From positions 1 to 36,256 of the forward strand of contig DATDPG010000173.1 in the NCBI GenBank assembly GCA_035292885.1: a stretch of 36,256 bases of DNA, given 5' to 3'. The stretch comes from Bdellovibrionota bacterium. GTDB taxonomy: Bacteria; Bdellovibrionota_G; JALEGL01; DATDPG01. This document shows, one piece after another, positions 8,834 to 17,625 of this stretch (its first letter is position 1; each line of letters opens with the position of its first letter). A model generated the notes under the pieces. The model saw only the letters and a program-made list of their open reading frames with translations, was not told the DNA's origin and did no database searches. The position numbers and the translations under genes were made by a program.

Positions 8834-10704
8834 GGACTCTTGACCCTCGCATAAAGCGCCGCCAAATCGGCGGGAACTTCGGGGAAAATATTTTCTTTCG
8901 TCAACTCTTCCATCGCAAATGGATAAATCCCATTTTGTTCCACCGCCTTCTTAGCATAAAGGAGAAAGTCCTTAGGGAGTATTTCAGGATATATCCTTCC
9001 AACTGCCAAAGTCGCCATGACGTCGATTGTTCTGTAAGAAATATGAGCCATGTAACGGGCACCCGGGTAGTCCGGGGTATTTACGGAAACTCCTTCACTA
9101 CTTGTCCATCCTGTCCAAGCTTTTCCCCACCAGTATCGCCACTGGTAAATTTTTGGGGGCGATTTATAGAAACCCTCGTTGGTCAAGAAATTGGAGATAA
9201 TGTCTTTGGCGGCAAACAGATAGATCTGACCTCTTTCCTCCTCCCGTGTGTTATAGGCCACGCCCCCGGCCCAATCATCCTGATGATTGTACGGAATTGC
9301 GACACCGTCCGACCAGAACGCGGAGCCTTTGGGCCATTTCAAATAGTATTGTCCTGGAGTTATCTCCAAGTCACCTGAAATTGCCTGAGAAAGTACTTCT
9401 ATATGGCCCTCGAGTTTCTGAGTTCTCTCCAGAAACTTCTCATAGTTTGTCAGTGGCAGAGCATCTTCTACCTCAATGAGGTAGCGTTTAAAAAGGCGCA
9501 AAATTCGTCCCGTTTGGACTGCATGGATGACGGGCACGCGATCGACACTATAACGTCGGCTCAAAAAGCCCGGGTTCCCTTCGTCCAAAAGCCGATCAAG
9601 GAGATACATTTCCAAATCCAAACGCAATTTCATCTTTTCCCGAAGAGATCCCAAGAAGTCAAAATCAACTTCCGGTTTGTCCCATTTCTTCACAACGTCA
9701 AGAAGGCCATTCAAATAATACACTTGGGCCCAAGCGACTCGCCCTTCGAAGTTATTACCTCCCAAGTCATACATACTGGAGGAGCTTCTATGCCTGAGAT
9801 CAAACTCCAACATGGCTGTGAAGTCGCCGTTTTCGTTCACGCCGGACACCTTCCACCCGTTTTCGTATCTCAAACTGTACGGCAGCTTTGGCAGGTCTTC
9901 GAGGCCAACCTCCGAAAAGGTCTGGAGGTCAATAATTTTGAAGGATCCACGGCCGGCTGGCTTCACAAAGGGAGTTGTGTCAGCCTCTTCACTTTGAAAC
10001 AGGGCGGCAATGCCAAATGGTGATTCGATCATTTCAACGATCGAAAATTTTTCTCCTAGTTCATGGCGAGTTAGTACTGCGGCGCCGTCGTTCGTATATA
10101 CGTAACAAACACCTTCTCCAGAAAAATAAAGGCTACCTTGGAATTCCGCCATAAAGATATTAGCATCGACTTCGTACCGTCCGTTGAACCAGAGGCGGGA
10201 ATAATAATTTTCGTCGACAATCGGCACGCCATCATCGGAAATTTCCCATCGATACAACTTATTTTCCAACGCTTGGACATCATACAATATAATTAGCAGT
10301 TCTTTCTTGTGGATCGTAGCTTCCTTGAACAAACTGTAAGTTAATTTTGAAGGGAATCTAATCTTGGCGAAGCTCGATCCATTCGTTTCAACTCCAAAGA
10401 AGGTCAGTTCCCCGGAAAATAGGCTCTTGCATATGACCAATAAACGATGGGAAGAGGTCTCCAGCGCTTTAAGGGGCAACATGTTTTCTGGGAATTCGAC
10501 GAGAGTAGCTCCATCAATTCGGAATCTCGATCCAAGTTTGTCCGCCAAGAATTCAAGTTCGAGTTTGTGATTCGTCGTATTGAAATTCGTAAAGGGGATA
10601 TTTCTATATTCATGAATGGGCCACTGTACGGGTTGTGCCTGACAACCTAGATGAGCTAAAACGCCGACTATGCTTAATAGAGTACAGCGCGTCCGAATGG
10701 TCAT
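8785..10704 (-). CDS. Exported protein of unknown function in glycan cluster (639 aa)
   Basis: I do not recognise a family with confidence. The N-terminus (MTIRTRCTLLSIVGVLAHLGCQAQ) is a signal peptide. Cys21 after Leu-Gly hints at a lipoprotein, but the -3 residue is His, so signal peptidase I cleavage is also possible. Residues about 40 to 300 look like an all-beta repeat region with many Trp, Tyr and Phe. The C-terminal third is aromatic and helical, with WSDGVAIPYNHQDDWAGG near 480 and YMAHISYRTIDVMATL near 565, which recalls alpha/alpha-toroid carbohydrate-active domains (uronate epimerase or lyase-like). That link is impression only. It starts 5 nt after the GT-C gene and probably acts on, or binds, the periplasmic glycan. 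Confidence 0.7.
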   Translation of the reverse strand: MTIRTRCTLLSIVGVLAHLGCQAQPVQWPIHEYRNIPFTNFNTTNHKLELEFLADKLGSRFRIDGATLVEFPENMLPLKALETSSHRLLVICKSLFSGELTFFGVETNGSSFAKIRFPSKLTYSLFKEATIHKKELLIILYDVQALENKLYRWEISDDGVPIVDENYYSRLWFNGRYEVDANIFMAEFQGSLYFSGEGVCYVYTNDGAAVLTRHELGEKFSIVEMIESPFGIAALFQSEEADTTPFVKPAGRGSFKIIDLQTFSEVGLEDLPKLPYSLRYENGWKVSGVNENGDFTAMLEFDLRHRSSSSMYDLGGNNFEGRVAWAQVYYLNGLLDVVKKWDKPEVDFDFLGSLREKMKLRLDLEMYLLDRLLDEGNPGFLSRRYSVDRVPVIHAVQTGRILRLFKRYLIEVEDALPLTNYEKFLERTQKLEGHIEVLSQAISGDLEITPGQYYLKWPKGSAFWSDGVAIPYNHQDDWAGGVAYNTREEERGQIYLFAAKDIISNFLTNEGFYKSPPKIYQWRYWWGKAWTGWTSSEGVSVNTPDYPGARYMAHISYRTIDVMATLAVGRIYPEILPKDFLLYAKKAVEQNGIYPFAMEELTKENIFPEVPADLAALYARVKSPWELQNAVWSILSLKH

Positions 10705-10709
10705 GTGAT

Positions 10710-13082
10710 TCAGGAATCCAATGAATCGATCTCAGCGTGATCGATCCGAATTCTAGTACTACCTCGGTATTCGATAGTTACGCCAACCCCTGTTGTCTCA
10801 CTTCTGGTTTTGAATCGCCGTACAAATTTACTGCTTCCTGTTGTCTTACTTATGGCCATTTCGCCAATGAGATTCTGCTCAAGAAGGTGTCCGATGCCGT
10901 CATAGTACCATAGGCGAATCCGTACAAATGCTTCGCCATCTAAAGAGAGAACTAAACGATATTCTTTCCCTCCAATTGTTTGCGTGAGATTACCCTTTGG
11001 CACACTGACAGGAGCATTCCCGAATGAGGTTAGATAGGTCCAAAGCTCGCGCTGAAACAATGGAGATCCAACGGGTGAGATCTGGATGTCATCGGCACCG
11101 ATCTCGCTCTTGAAGAATGTCACGCTCGCCTGATTCACAGATCCAAGTGGTATCCCTGGCGTTGGGTTGCGCATCTCATAAATCTGGTTTCCGTGTTCCG
11201 AGAACGCGAGAGTGGTGAGGTCTTCCCGCGCCAGTATTTCCTGCAATTCAGAATTATAAATGCACGGAAGTGAGTAGTTCGGAATCTGGAAATACCTTAT
11301 TCCGAGCCCACGCAACTCCTTGATCGCTTTGTTGGTATCCTGTTCGCGATAAAAAGGGAGAAGTCGCGGGTCCAAGTAACTAATCATGCGGCGGTGTGTG
11401 TAATACATGACCGCTGGTTTTAACGAGAGCACCATGTCTTCTGCTCGCGAGTTGTCACGCAAGTATTCAACGGCACCGTATTCCGGCCACTTCTTCAATT
11501 TTTCCCCTTGAGTTCTTAAAACATCGCGAAAGCCGAGACCTAGTTTTCTCCATTTATGTGTGCCGACGAAAAGGAACTGGCCAGAAAGTGCAAGAAAGGC
11601 GACCGCAAGAACCAACGTCACTTTTTTTCGAACTCCAGTTTCATACAGCCAACTGGCGCCGAATAAAGCAACGGAGGGAATCAGAATGAGCCAATACCGC
11701 TCGTTGCGAATCATGAGGTCGATGCCCAAAAGCATCGATGTGGCTACACCTAACAAATAGCACGAAATTATGCCTAGGCCCGGAAGTTTCCAGGGCTCAG
11801 GTATGCTAATCAAATCACTTCGCTTCCATGCCCACCAACCGTCTTGACGCTGAAGTTGGACCAGATACGTCAACAGACCCAATGTCATGACCCAAAACGA
11901 AAAGGAGAATGCTGCAGGTTGGAACCATCCCTTGAACATGCCGTAAGTGATCATGTCCAACGAGGAGTCGAGGCCGCGCGCCATCAAAAAATATTCAGTC
12001 CATCCGAGTCCTTTCAACGCAAAAACGGCGGGAGTGTCACTGATAAAAGTTCCAAAGAGTTTCAAGTTGCGCCCGTAAGGCCAAGCGGCAATCAACCCCG
12101 CAACGCTGAGCATAACCGTAACCTGTTTGAGAGATTCCCCCTTCTTTTGCCAGCCATTAGATAGCGCTATCGCGATAACTGCTAGGGGGACGTAAAGCAG
12201 CGCCTGCGAGTGTGTCCATAGCGCTAGTCCCAGAATGAGGCCCTGTACGAGGCTTCGTCGGAAGATGCCCCCGTCCAGAGAAATGATGACGCAATAGAGG
12301 AGAGTCATTGCCGAAATCGGAAGTGCGTCAATTGCGCCGCCGCTCGCTCCCAAATAAAACGTTGGTGTAGAGAGAAATATTAGAGACGCTATCGTTCCAA
12401 CTGTAAGGCTGCTCAGGCGTCCAATAGTAAAGATCAGAGTGGCTGACGACAAAGCAAACCAGGGAGCGATCAAGCGCATCATACCGGGTACGTCGGCGTG
12501 TCCTTGTATTACGTTCATAAGATAGATCATGGACACGTACAACGGAGGATGCGTCCAGGGGCCAAAGAAACCGGAGCTGTTCAAAGCCGAATTCAACGCT
12601 GGGTAGGCCGAAAGATCGCGTTGCTCGAAAAGAAATCGACCCACCGTTGCATATTCCAAAGAGTCATTTTCCGTTAGTGGTGTCAAAAGAGTGTCTGCGG
12701 CTAATCCGATTATCCAGGCTGCAAGGAGAGCTCCAAAGAGCCAGTCCCATTTCTCGGGCGAGAATCTATTCATCTTTTCTGGCTTCTCTTTCGCAACACG
12801 ATCAGGGCAGATTAAAAGAAGTACGAGGCTCAAGATGAACAGCAACGTAAGCGCGCCCAGAAGGTGTGTTATATGCCGAGCGCCAGGAAATATGTACAAC
12901 AGGAGTACCGTCGACATACCCAAAAGAAACGGCGCAACCGCAACGCCAAAAGCCAGCGGAATGGCGCCTGCGCGAGCGGTAGATGACCAGGTCAACGATC
13001 TCGCCAGCATGAGCCCCGTTAACGTAGCGACAGAGGCTGTGCCGAGGATCAGAGCCCATGCGGCGAAGGAAGTTTCAATCAT
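10710..13082 (-). CDS. GT-C membrane glycosyltransferase, GT39/ArnT-like
   Basis: The 790-aa product has about a dozen membrane helices in residues 1-510. The first large periplasmic loop carries TPLTENDSLEYATVGRFL near residue 134, the acidic motif typical of GT-C enzymes that use polyprenyl-phosphate sugars. PWTHPPLYVSMIYL near 176 and GLALWTHSQALLYVPL near 285 fit the same family. Residues about 530 to 790 form a soluble, probably periplasmic, beta-rich domain. It likely adds a side sugar to lipid A, a protein or the repeat unit, using a lipid-linked donor. The GT2 enzyme encoded first in the operon (16448-17434) is the kind that makes such donors, a functional pairing I infer. The gene ends five bases before the next start. 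Confidence 0.85.
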   Translation of the reverse strand: MIETSFAAWALILGTASVATLTGLMLARSLTWSSTARAGAIPLAFGVAVAPFLLGMSTVLLLYIFPGARHITHLLGALTLLFILSLVLLLICPDRVAKEKPEKMNRFSPEKWDWLFGALLAAWIIGLAADTLLTPLTENDSLEYATVGRFLFEQRDLSAYPALNSALNSSGFFGPWTHPPLYVSMIYLMNVIQGHADVPGMMRLIAPWFALSSATLIFTIGRLSSLTVGTIASLIFLSTPTFYLGASGGAIDALPISAMTLLYCVIISLDGGIFRRSLVQGLILGLALWTHSQALLYVPLAVIAIALSNGWQKKGESLKQVTVMLSVAGLIAAWPYGRNLKLFGTFISDTPAVFALKGLGWTEYFLMARGLDSSLDMITYGMFKGWFQPAAFSFSFWVMTLGLLTYLVQLQRQDGWWAWKRSDLISIPEPWKLPGLGIISCYLLGVATSMLLGIDLMIRNERYWLILIPSVALFGASWLYETGVRKKVTLVLAVAFLALSGQFLFVGTHKWRKLGLGFRDVLRTQGEKLKKWPEYGAVEYLRDNSRAEDMVLSLKPAVMYYTHRRMISYLDPRLLPFYREQDTNKAIKELRGLGIRYFQIPNYSLPCIYNSELQEILAREDLTTLAFSEHGNQIYEMRNPTPGIPLGSVNQASVTFFKSEIGADDIQISPVGSPLFQRELWTYLTSFGNAPVSVPKGNLTQTIGGKEYRLVLSLDGEAFVRIRLWYYDGIGHLLEQNLIGEMAISKTTGSSKFVRRFKTRSETTGVGVTIEYRGSTRIRIDHAEIDSLDS

Positions 13083-13105
13083 CGAAAATCAGCTCAAGGC
13101 TCTTT

Positions 13106-15154
13106 TTAGCCTCTATGTAGTTCGAAGGTATCTAGCTCGTTGATTCTGCGGATGACGTCATTAAAATCCAGGCCGATGGTTTCCAAGTACCAAAGTAAAG
13201 ACTGAAGTCTGGGTCTGTTCTCGACAATGACCGCCTGAAGCGCTTCCTCGCGGCCAATCATTCCTTCGCGAATCTGATTGCTGCGAAAAGTATCGAATTC
13301 GGAAAAACCCCGCGCCGTCAGATAAATATAATTATAGAATGGGGCGGTGCCATCCCCGATACGCCAAGTACTAGAAGTGTCCGGAGCCAATTCCCAGTTG
13401 TATTTTGTCAGGAGCACATCATTCACTTCGCGCTCGTCCCAGACGAGATGATCGTATATAAAATGGAAGTCTCGCCTCGGCTCAACGTAATAGGAGAAAA
13501 AAGCTCTGACCGTATCGGGAATCGATTTGTTGAAGTACCCTGGATTCGCCAGACAATGATAAGCGTAATAAGCACTCATCCGCAGTTTTCGACCAAACGA
13601 GAGATAGTCCAAACGCTTCTTGCCGAAATCTGGCGGCACGCCACAAAAACCGGACTTGAAATCGGTATTTTCTAAAGGATTGGCACACCAAAGATCTAAT
13701 TTGATCCCTGTCTGACGCTTGAGTTGATTTGTTACGCTGAAAAAGTGCTTATCCCCAGCCATGAATAGGGGTACCAGCCCAAGTTCCGGCCGACGTAACC
13801 ATGCCGTGACGTTTTTTCGAATATTATCCCGCTTTCGTTTAATGTCCGCAGACACAAGGATGTTTTGTATTCCGAGCTGACCGCAAATCCTGGCTATATT
13901 TCGACGAGCTAGATCAGTCACCATCCCCCAGTCATACGTAAAGGTGACCGGTGTAAGGCCGAACTCCTTCTTGATAAGATGCAGGCCGTAACTGCTGTCG
14001 CGGCCGCCACTGAATGCTACTAGAACGTCAGGAACTCCTTTCGAATTCCTGTAACTTTTTAAGGAATCAATAAATTTTTCCTGCGCGGCGGTTGGATCAA
14101 CACCCTGGTAACGAGGGCGATAATTTTGGCAATAATTGCAGACGCCTTGTTCGTCAAAAGAGATGAAAGGAAATGTTTTAGGCAAGATGCATCGGGTACA
14201 TCGGTGCAGAGCGGCAACCTTCGCCTCCCCATACCTTAATAGGCCTTCATCCACCTGTCGCATAATCACGGCAGGGCAGCGCGAAGGCGAGATTTCCACA
14301 TCATGTTGCACGGTCGGCGTTTCCGAAGGCGATGGGAAAACCGGGAGCGGGCATGCGTTAGAACCCCGAAGTTCAAACGGGAACGCCCGCATCGCATCCA
14401 GTGTCAAAAGTACACCCTTGCCAGGGCGGAGCCACTCGATGTTATTCGGCGACCCATTGACGGCGCCATTAAGGCTTTTTAACGCGTGATCCAGGATGTA
14501 CCTCTCGGAGGCAAATATCGTAAAACCGGCATCGGTGTCAGTGTATCGATATAAGTCGCCGGTATTGGTCGCTAGTACAATCCAGATACCCCTCTCGTGT
14601 GTCCATGCCACAGACGCTGCGCCGCGAATCCTGGAAAAGACTTGAACCGTAGCTTCCGCTGGGTCGGACAGCGTAAGGGCGTCGGCAGCTAGGGCTGCCA
14701 TAACCTCGGTGTCCACCTGTGCATGGCGTTGGAGATGGGGTGCGGCAGCCCAAAGCTCGTCCACATTGACCACGATACCGTTGTGAATCATGGTGACGCC
14801 CCCCCAGCGAACAGGTTGGTTATTTTCGTTGAGCTCCGAAGTTCCGTTCGTCACAAGGCGGGAATGCCCCAACATCGCTAAAGGAACCGACGGACGGCCT
14901 TCTTGTCCAGAAAAGGCTATTCGCACGGGTCCGTCGGTCAACTTGCGGTATTCTCGCGATTTCAAAAGATCCGAGGCGCGTTGAGCAACCTTGAGTGTCC
15001 AGGCTTGGCTCTGGGATGGAAGATAAACATGCAATCCCGCCGACTCCTTACCACGGCTTTCCGAATAATGGTAAAGGCCCGCTAAGGTTGCTGCCACTTC
15101 CCGGTGCGAAATACTGGCGTCAGGCCTTAGGAATACACCGAAAATACCGCACAT
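13106..15154 (-). CDS. Fused class II glutaminase and WbpG-type N-acetyl-sugar amidotransferase
   Basis: This 682-aa protein joins two domains. Residues 1-265 are a class II (Ntn) glutamine amidotransferase: MCGIFGV places the nucleophile Cys2 after Met removal, with GHSRLVTNG near 96, HNGIVVN near 124 and an acidic Asp148. Residues about 317-682 are a PP-loop ATP pyrophosphatase of the N-acetyl-sugar amidotransferase family. They contain a zinc-ribbon-like signature with Cys319, Cys322, Cys339 and Cys342 (CTRCILPK to GVCNYC) and the PP-loop FSGGRDSS at 381. Known WbpG enzymes convert a sugar acid or N-acetyl group to an amide or acetamidino group with ammonia supplied by a separate HisH-type subunit. 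Here the glutaminase is built in. A GGAGG site lies seven bases before ATG. Confidence 0.85.
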   Translation of the reverse strand: MCGIFGVFLRPDASISHREVAATLAGLYHYSESRGKESAGLHVYLPSQSQAWTLKVAQRASDLLKSREYRKLTDGPVRIAFSGQEGRPSVPLAMLGHSRLVTNGTSELNENNQPVRWGGVTMIHNGIVVNVDELWAAAPHLQRHAQVDTEVMAALAADALTLSDPAEATVQVFSRIRGAASVAWTHERGIWIVLATNTGDLYRYTDTDAGFTIFASERYILDHALKSLNGAVNGSPNNIEWLRPGKGVLLTLDAMRAFPFELRGSNACPLPVFPSPSETPTVQHDVEISPSRCPAVIMRQVDEGLLRYGEAKVAALHRCTRCILPKTFPFISFDEQGVCNYCQNYRPRYQGVDPTAAQEKFIDSLKSYRNSKGVPDVLVAFSGGRDSSYGLHLIKKEFGLTPVTFTYDWGMVTDLARRNIARICGQLGIQNILVSADIKRKRDNIRKNVTAWLRRPELGLVPLFMAGDKHFFSVTNQLKRQTGIKLDLWCANPLENTDFKSGFCGVPPDFGKKRLDYLSFGRKLRMSAYYAYHCLANPGYFNKSIPDTVRAFFSYYVEPRRDFHFIYDHLVWDEREVNDVLLTKYNWELAPDTSSTWRIGDGTAPFYNYIYLTARGFSEFDTFRSNQIREGMIGREEALQAVIVENRPRLQSLLWYLETIGLDFNDVIRRINELDTFELHRG

Positions 15155-15157
15155 GAC

Positions 15158-16444
15158 TTACCTCCAAGCCGTATTTGTCAATAGGTTCCAAGCTAGTAAA
15201 CGGTGTACGAGAAATACAATCGTTGCTATACCCACAACATAGCTCATAGCCGTGGCGAGCGCAGCCCCCTCAATTCCCAGTAATGGGATCAACGCGGCAT
15301 TCAAGCCGAAATTCGTACATACGACGATGAGATTTTGTAGGGTCTGCAGTCCCGGACGCCCGCTCACAAGCATCAAGTTGTCGAACGGGACTAACCCCGA
15401 CACCAGCGTTAGGCTACTTAGCAGGATTACCAAGGAAATCAGCCCTTCCTCAAGGCCCTTCATCGGCATGATATACGCGCCTAACAGCCAAAACGCGATT
15501 GTCAACCCGGTGGCCAAAGCTATTGCACAAGGAAATGTGTATTTTTTCGCGCGACTTAGTAGCTGTTGAAGGCCGATCCAATTGCCGGTTCGTAAATCGG
15601 AAACAAGTACGGGATTAAACGTTGTTCGTAACACTCCTAACACCTGATACATGCCATCCCCCATCATCGCAGCAAAGCTATAGATCCCTACGGAGCGGTC
15701 CGGCAGGAACAAACCTATCATTATCACATCGATGCGGGAGTTCAGTTCTACGAACATTCCCGCCAGCAAGCTTTTCGCACCAAAGCTAAAATGCAGCTTC
15801 GTCCACTTTGAATCAAATTCGAGTGAGGGCACCAATCCTTGCGTCATCAGGTAGACAATGACTCCAATAAACATGAACAATTCACAAATAAGGAACCCGA
15901 ACATCGCACGTTCAAAGGGATAATTGGACGCCGCAATCACCCCGATCCAAAGCGTCAATATGATATAGCGAAGGGACTGAAGTATCGCAAAAGCCTTCAT
16001 GTGGCGTAAACCATTGAGAAATGCCAAGAGAACTTTATTGAGAGGAAAGAGAACAAGTCCTACCGCCGCCTTGGCCAGAGCCTTTGTTGTTGCCGGACTC
16101 TCGAGTGTTTCTCCTATGAGTGGCGCAATCGAGAACATCGTAAGGGCCATGCAAATGCCCAACAACAGCGCAAAAAAGGCAGCATTTATCAGAAGGCGAT
16201 CAAGTTCGGTTCGATCCCCACTATGAAGCGCTGTGTGGCGCATGACCGAGTAATGGAGGCCGAAAACTGCGATTTGCGAGGCCGTGATGTAGATTGCGTA
16301 GGCCTGGTTAAAAACCCCCAAGACTGTGGCGTCGCGTAATCCGGCGATCAGCACATTGATGATGATTCCGCAGACAGCGAGCACGCCAAGGCTACCCATG
16401 GACCAAACGATGTCCTGGCTTAGCTTGTGTTTAAGAAAATTCAT
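15158..16444 (-). CDS. Polytopic membrane protein, Wzx-like flippase (PST/MATE superfamily)
   Basis: This 428-aa protein has about twelve to fourteen predicted membrane helices. Its N-terminus (LSQDIVWSMGSLGVLAVCGIIINV) and the helix containing RDATVLGVFNQAYAIYITASQ match the classical O-antigen flippase pattern better than the second flippase at 6073. It is expected to translocate undecaprenyl-pyrophosphate-linked repeats. Its ATG is three bases after the GT2 stop, and its TAA is three bases before the start of the amidotransferase, so it sits inside a tightly packed operon. Substrate specificity cannot be deduced. Confidence 0.85.
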   Translation of the reverse strand: MNFLKHKLSQDIVWSMGSLGVLAVCGIIINVLIAGLRDATVLGVFNQAYAIYITASQIAVFGLHYSVMRHTALHSGDRTELDRLLINAAFFALLLGICMALTMFSIAPLIGETLESPATTKALAKAAVGLVLFPLNKVLLAFLNGLRHMKAFAILQSLRYIILTLWIGVIAASNYPFERAMFGFLICELFMFIGVIVYLMTQGLVPSLEFDSKWTKLHFSFGAKSLLAGMFVELNSRIDVIMIGLFLPDRSVGIYSFAAMMGDGMYQVLGVLRTTFNPVLVSDLRTGNWIGLQQLLSRAKKYTFPCAIALATGLTIAFWLLGAYIMPMKGLEEGLISLVILLSSLTLVSGLVPFDNLMLVSGRPGLQTLQNLIVVCTNFGLNAALIPLLGIEGAALATAMSYVVGIATIVFLVHRLLAWNLLTNTAWR

Positions 16445-16447
16445 TTG

Positions 16448-17434
16448 TCAGCGGCGTCGACGGACCTCCCTGTGTGTCAAAGGAGGATTAATGTCACGAT
16501 TCGTTTCGTAATCAAACCACATGGCAAAAAACAACGAATTGAACCCGATAGCGAAGGAAAAAAGCCAGCCCATGAGCGTGATTTCCGGGACGTGGCCCGT
16601 ATGGGTCCATAGCAAAACGAGGCGAGCAAAAAAGACAGCACTGATGAGCAAATTAAAGAATCCAAAGGCATAAAAGAAAATCAGCGGATGAAAATTGCGA
16701 ATGATATATTTCTCTTTCAAGCGCCAGAAGAAAAGTCGCACCAGTAACCAACCAATAGTGAAAAGGACTTTGTGGACTTTGATGTTGGATTTCTCGCCGA
16801 TGTCATAGACGGGTTCGATAGGTACATCGGCAACCCGCATATTCACCACATTTAGACGGACCAACAAATCGTTTGGCTGGCCGTAACGTCTATACATGTT
16901 GTCCCAATCGATCGCGCGCAACGCACGCGCATTGATCGCGGCATAGCCTGTCTGTGAGTCGGCCACGCTCCAATATCCAGAGGCGATCTTGGTGAGCAAT
17001 GAAAGTGCAGAATTACCAAAGAATCGTACCTTGGGGATTTTGAAAAACGCTTCGCCGGTTACTAAGCGATTGCCCTTGGAATAATCGACCACATCCTCCA
17101 CTATCGGATCGAGCAATGCGGGCAGATCTTCCGGATCCATTTGAGCGTCTCCGGCCATAACTACAGCGACATCGTACTCGTTGTCCCTGCTCCATTTGTA
17201 TCCCGTGGCGATGGCACCGCCCACGCCCTGGTTCTCAGAGTGTTCCAATAACTGTATTCGCCCACTCTTATAACCCGGATGGGATCGAACGACTTCGGAA
17301 GTACGGTCCCGACTGCAGTCGTTGACGATAACGATTTTGTCTATGAATAACGGCATCGTCTCAATGACACGTGCAATTTGGCTTTCTTCGTTATACGCAG
17401 GTACGACGACGGAAACTTTTTGGTCTTTATACAT
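16448..17434 (-). CDS. Glycosyltransferase family 2 with C-terminal membrane anchor (DPM1/GtrB-like)
   Basis: The 328-aa product opens with the GT-A domain signature VSVVVPAYNEESQIARVI, followed by IVIVNDCSRDRTSEVV and the metal-binding acidic motif GDAQMDPEDL (Asp96 to Asp100). After residue 235 come two membrane helices (PLIFFYAFGFFNLLISAVFF and MGWLFSFAIGFNSLFFAMW). Such enzymes move a sugar from a nucleotide to polyprenyl phosphate (dolichyl-phosphate-mannose or GtrB type). It heads the minus-strand operon. GGAG lies ten bases upstream of the ATG, and the region beyond contains palindromes that may be operators. It likely supplies the GT-C enzyme encoded downstream with lipid-linked donor, which is inference. 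Confidence 0.9.
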   Translation of the reverse strand: MYKDQKVSVVVPAYNEESQIARVIETMPLFIDKIVIVNDCSRDRTSEVVRSHPGYKSGRIQLLEHSENQGVGGAIATGYKWSRDNEYDVAVVMAGDAQMDPEDLPALLDPIVEDVVDYSKGNRLVTGEAFFKIPKVRFFGNSALSLLTKIASGYWSVADSQTGYAAINARALRAIDWDNMYRRYGQPNDLLVRLNVVNMRVADVPIEPVYDIGEKSNIKVHKVLFTIGWLLVRLFFWRLKEKYIIRNFHPLIFFYAFGFFNLLISAVFFARLVLLWTHTGHVPEITLMGWLFSFAIGFNSLFFAMWFDYETNRDINPPLTHREVRRRR

Positions 17435-17625
17435 TCCGGAGCTCCGATTTCATTGGCACGTTGCCAACGTACCTCACTTACATTATTAATTAAGAGATAT
17501 CTCGTCGAGGGCAGTTCTAAATTTTGATACCGGTCATAAAGGCCGAAGCCGCTGAAAGCTTTACGCTTTCTTTGACAAAACTGGATGACATTGCTACGGG
17601 CATAAGCCATTTTCAGTACGAAAAT
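17435..17625. promoter_or_regulatory. Divergent control region between glycosyltransferase operon and export genes
   Basis: This 191-nt region drives the two largest units of the cluster in opposite directions. It contains overlapping inverted repeats TTGGCA-cgt-TGCCAA (17454-17468) and ACGTTG-c-CAACGT (17458-17470), a perfect 10-bp palindrome GAGATATCTC (17494-17503), and a hairpin GAAAGC-tttac-GCTTTC (17554-17570). The hairpin is followed at once by a TTGACA -35 box (17572-17577). Seventeen bases later TACGGG is a poor -10. On the minus strand AATAAT near 17485 could be a -10. I saw no ops/JUMPstart element. Confidence 0.45.

Noticed and set aside
13481-13489. CTCAACGTA, the core motif of the palindromic elements
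   Set aside because: It lies inside the amidotransferase coding sequence and has no hairpin or TCATAA ends around it, so it is chance.
17435-17625. JUMPstart/ops element for RfaH control of the glycan operon
   Set aside because: The GGCGGTAG-type core was looked for and not found.
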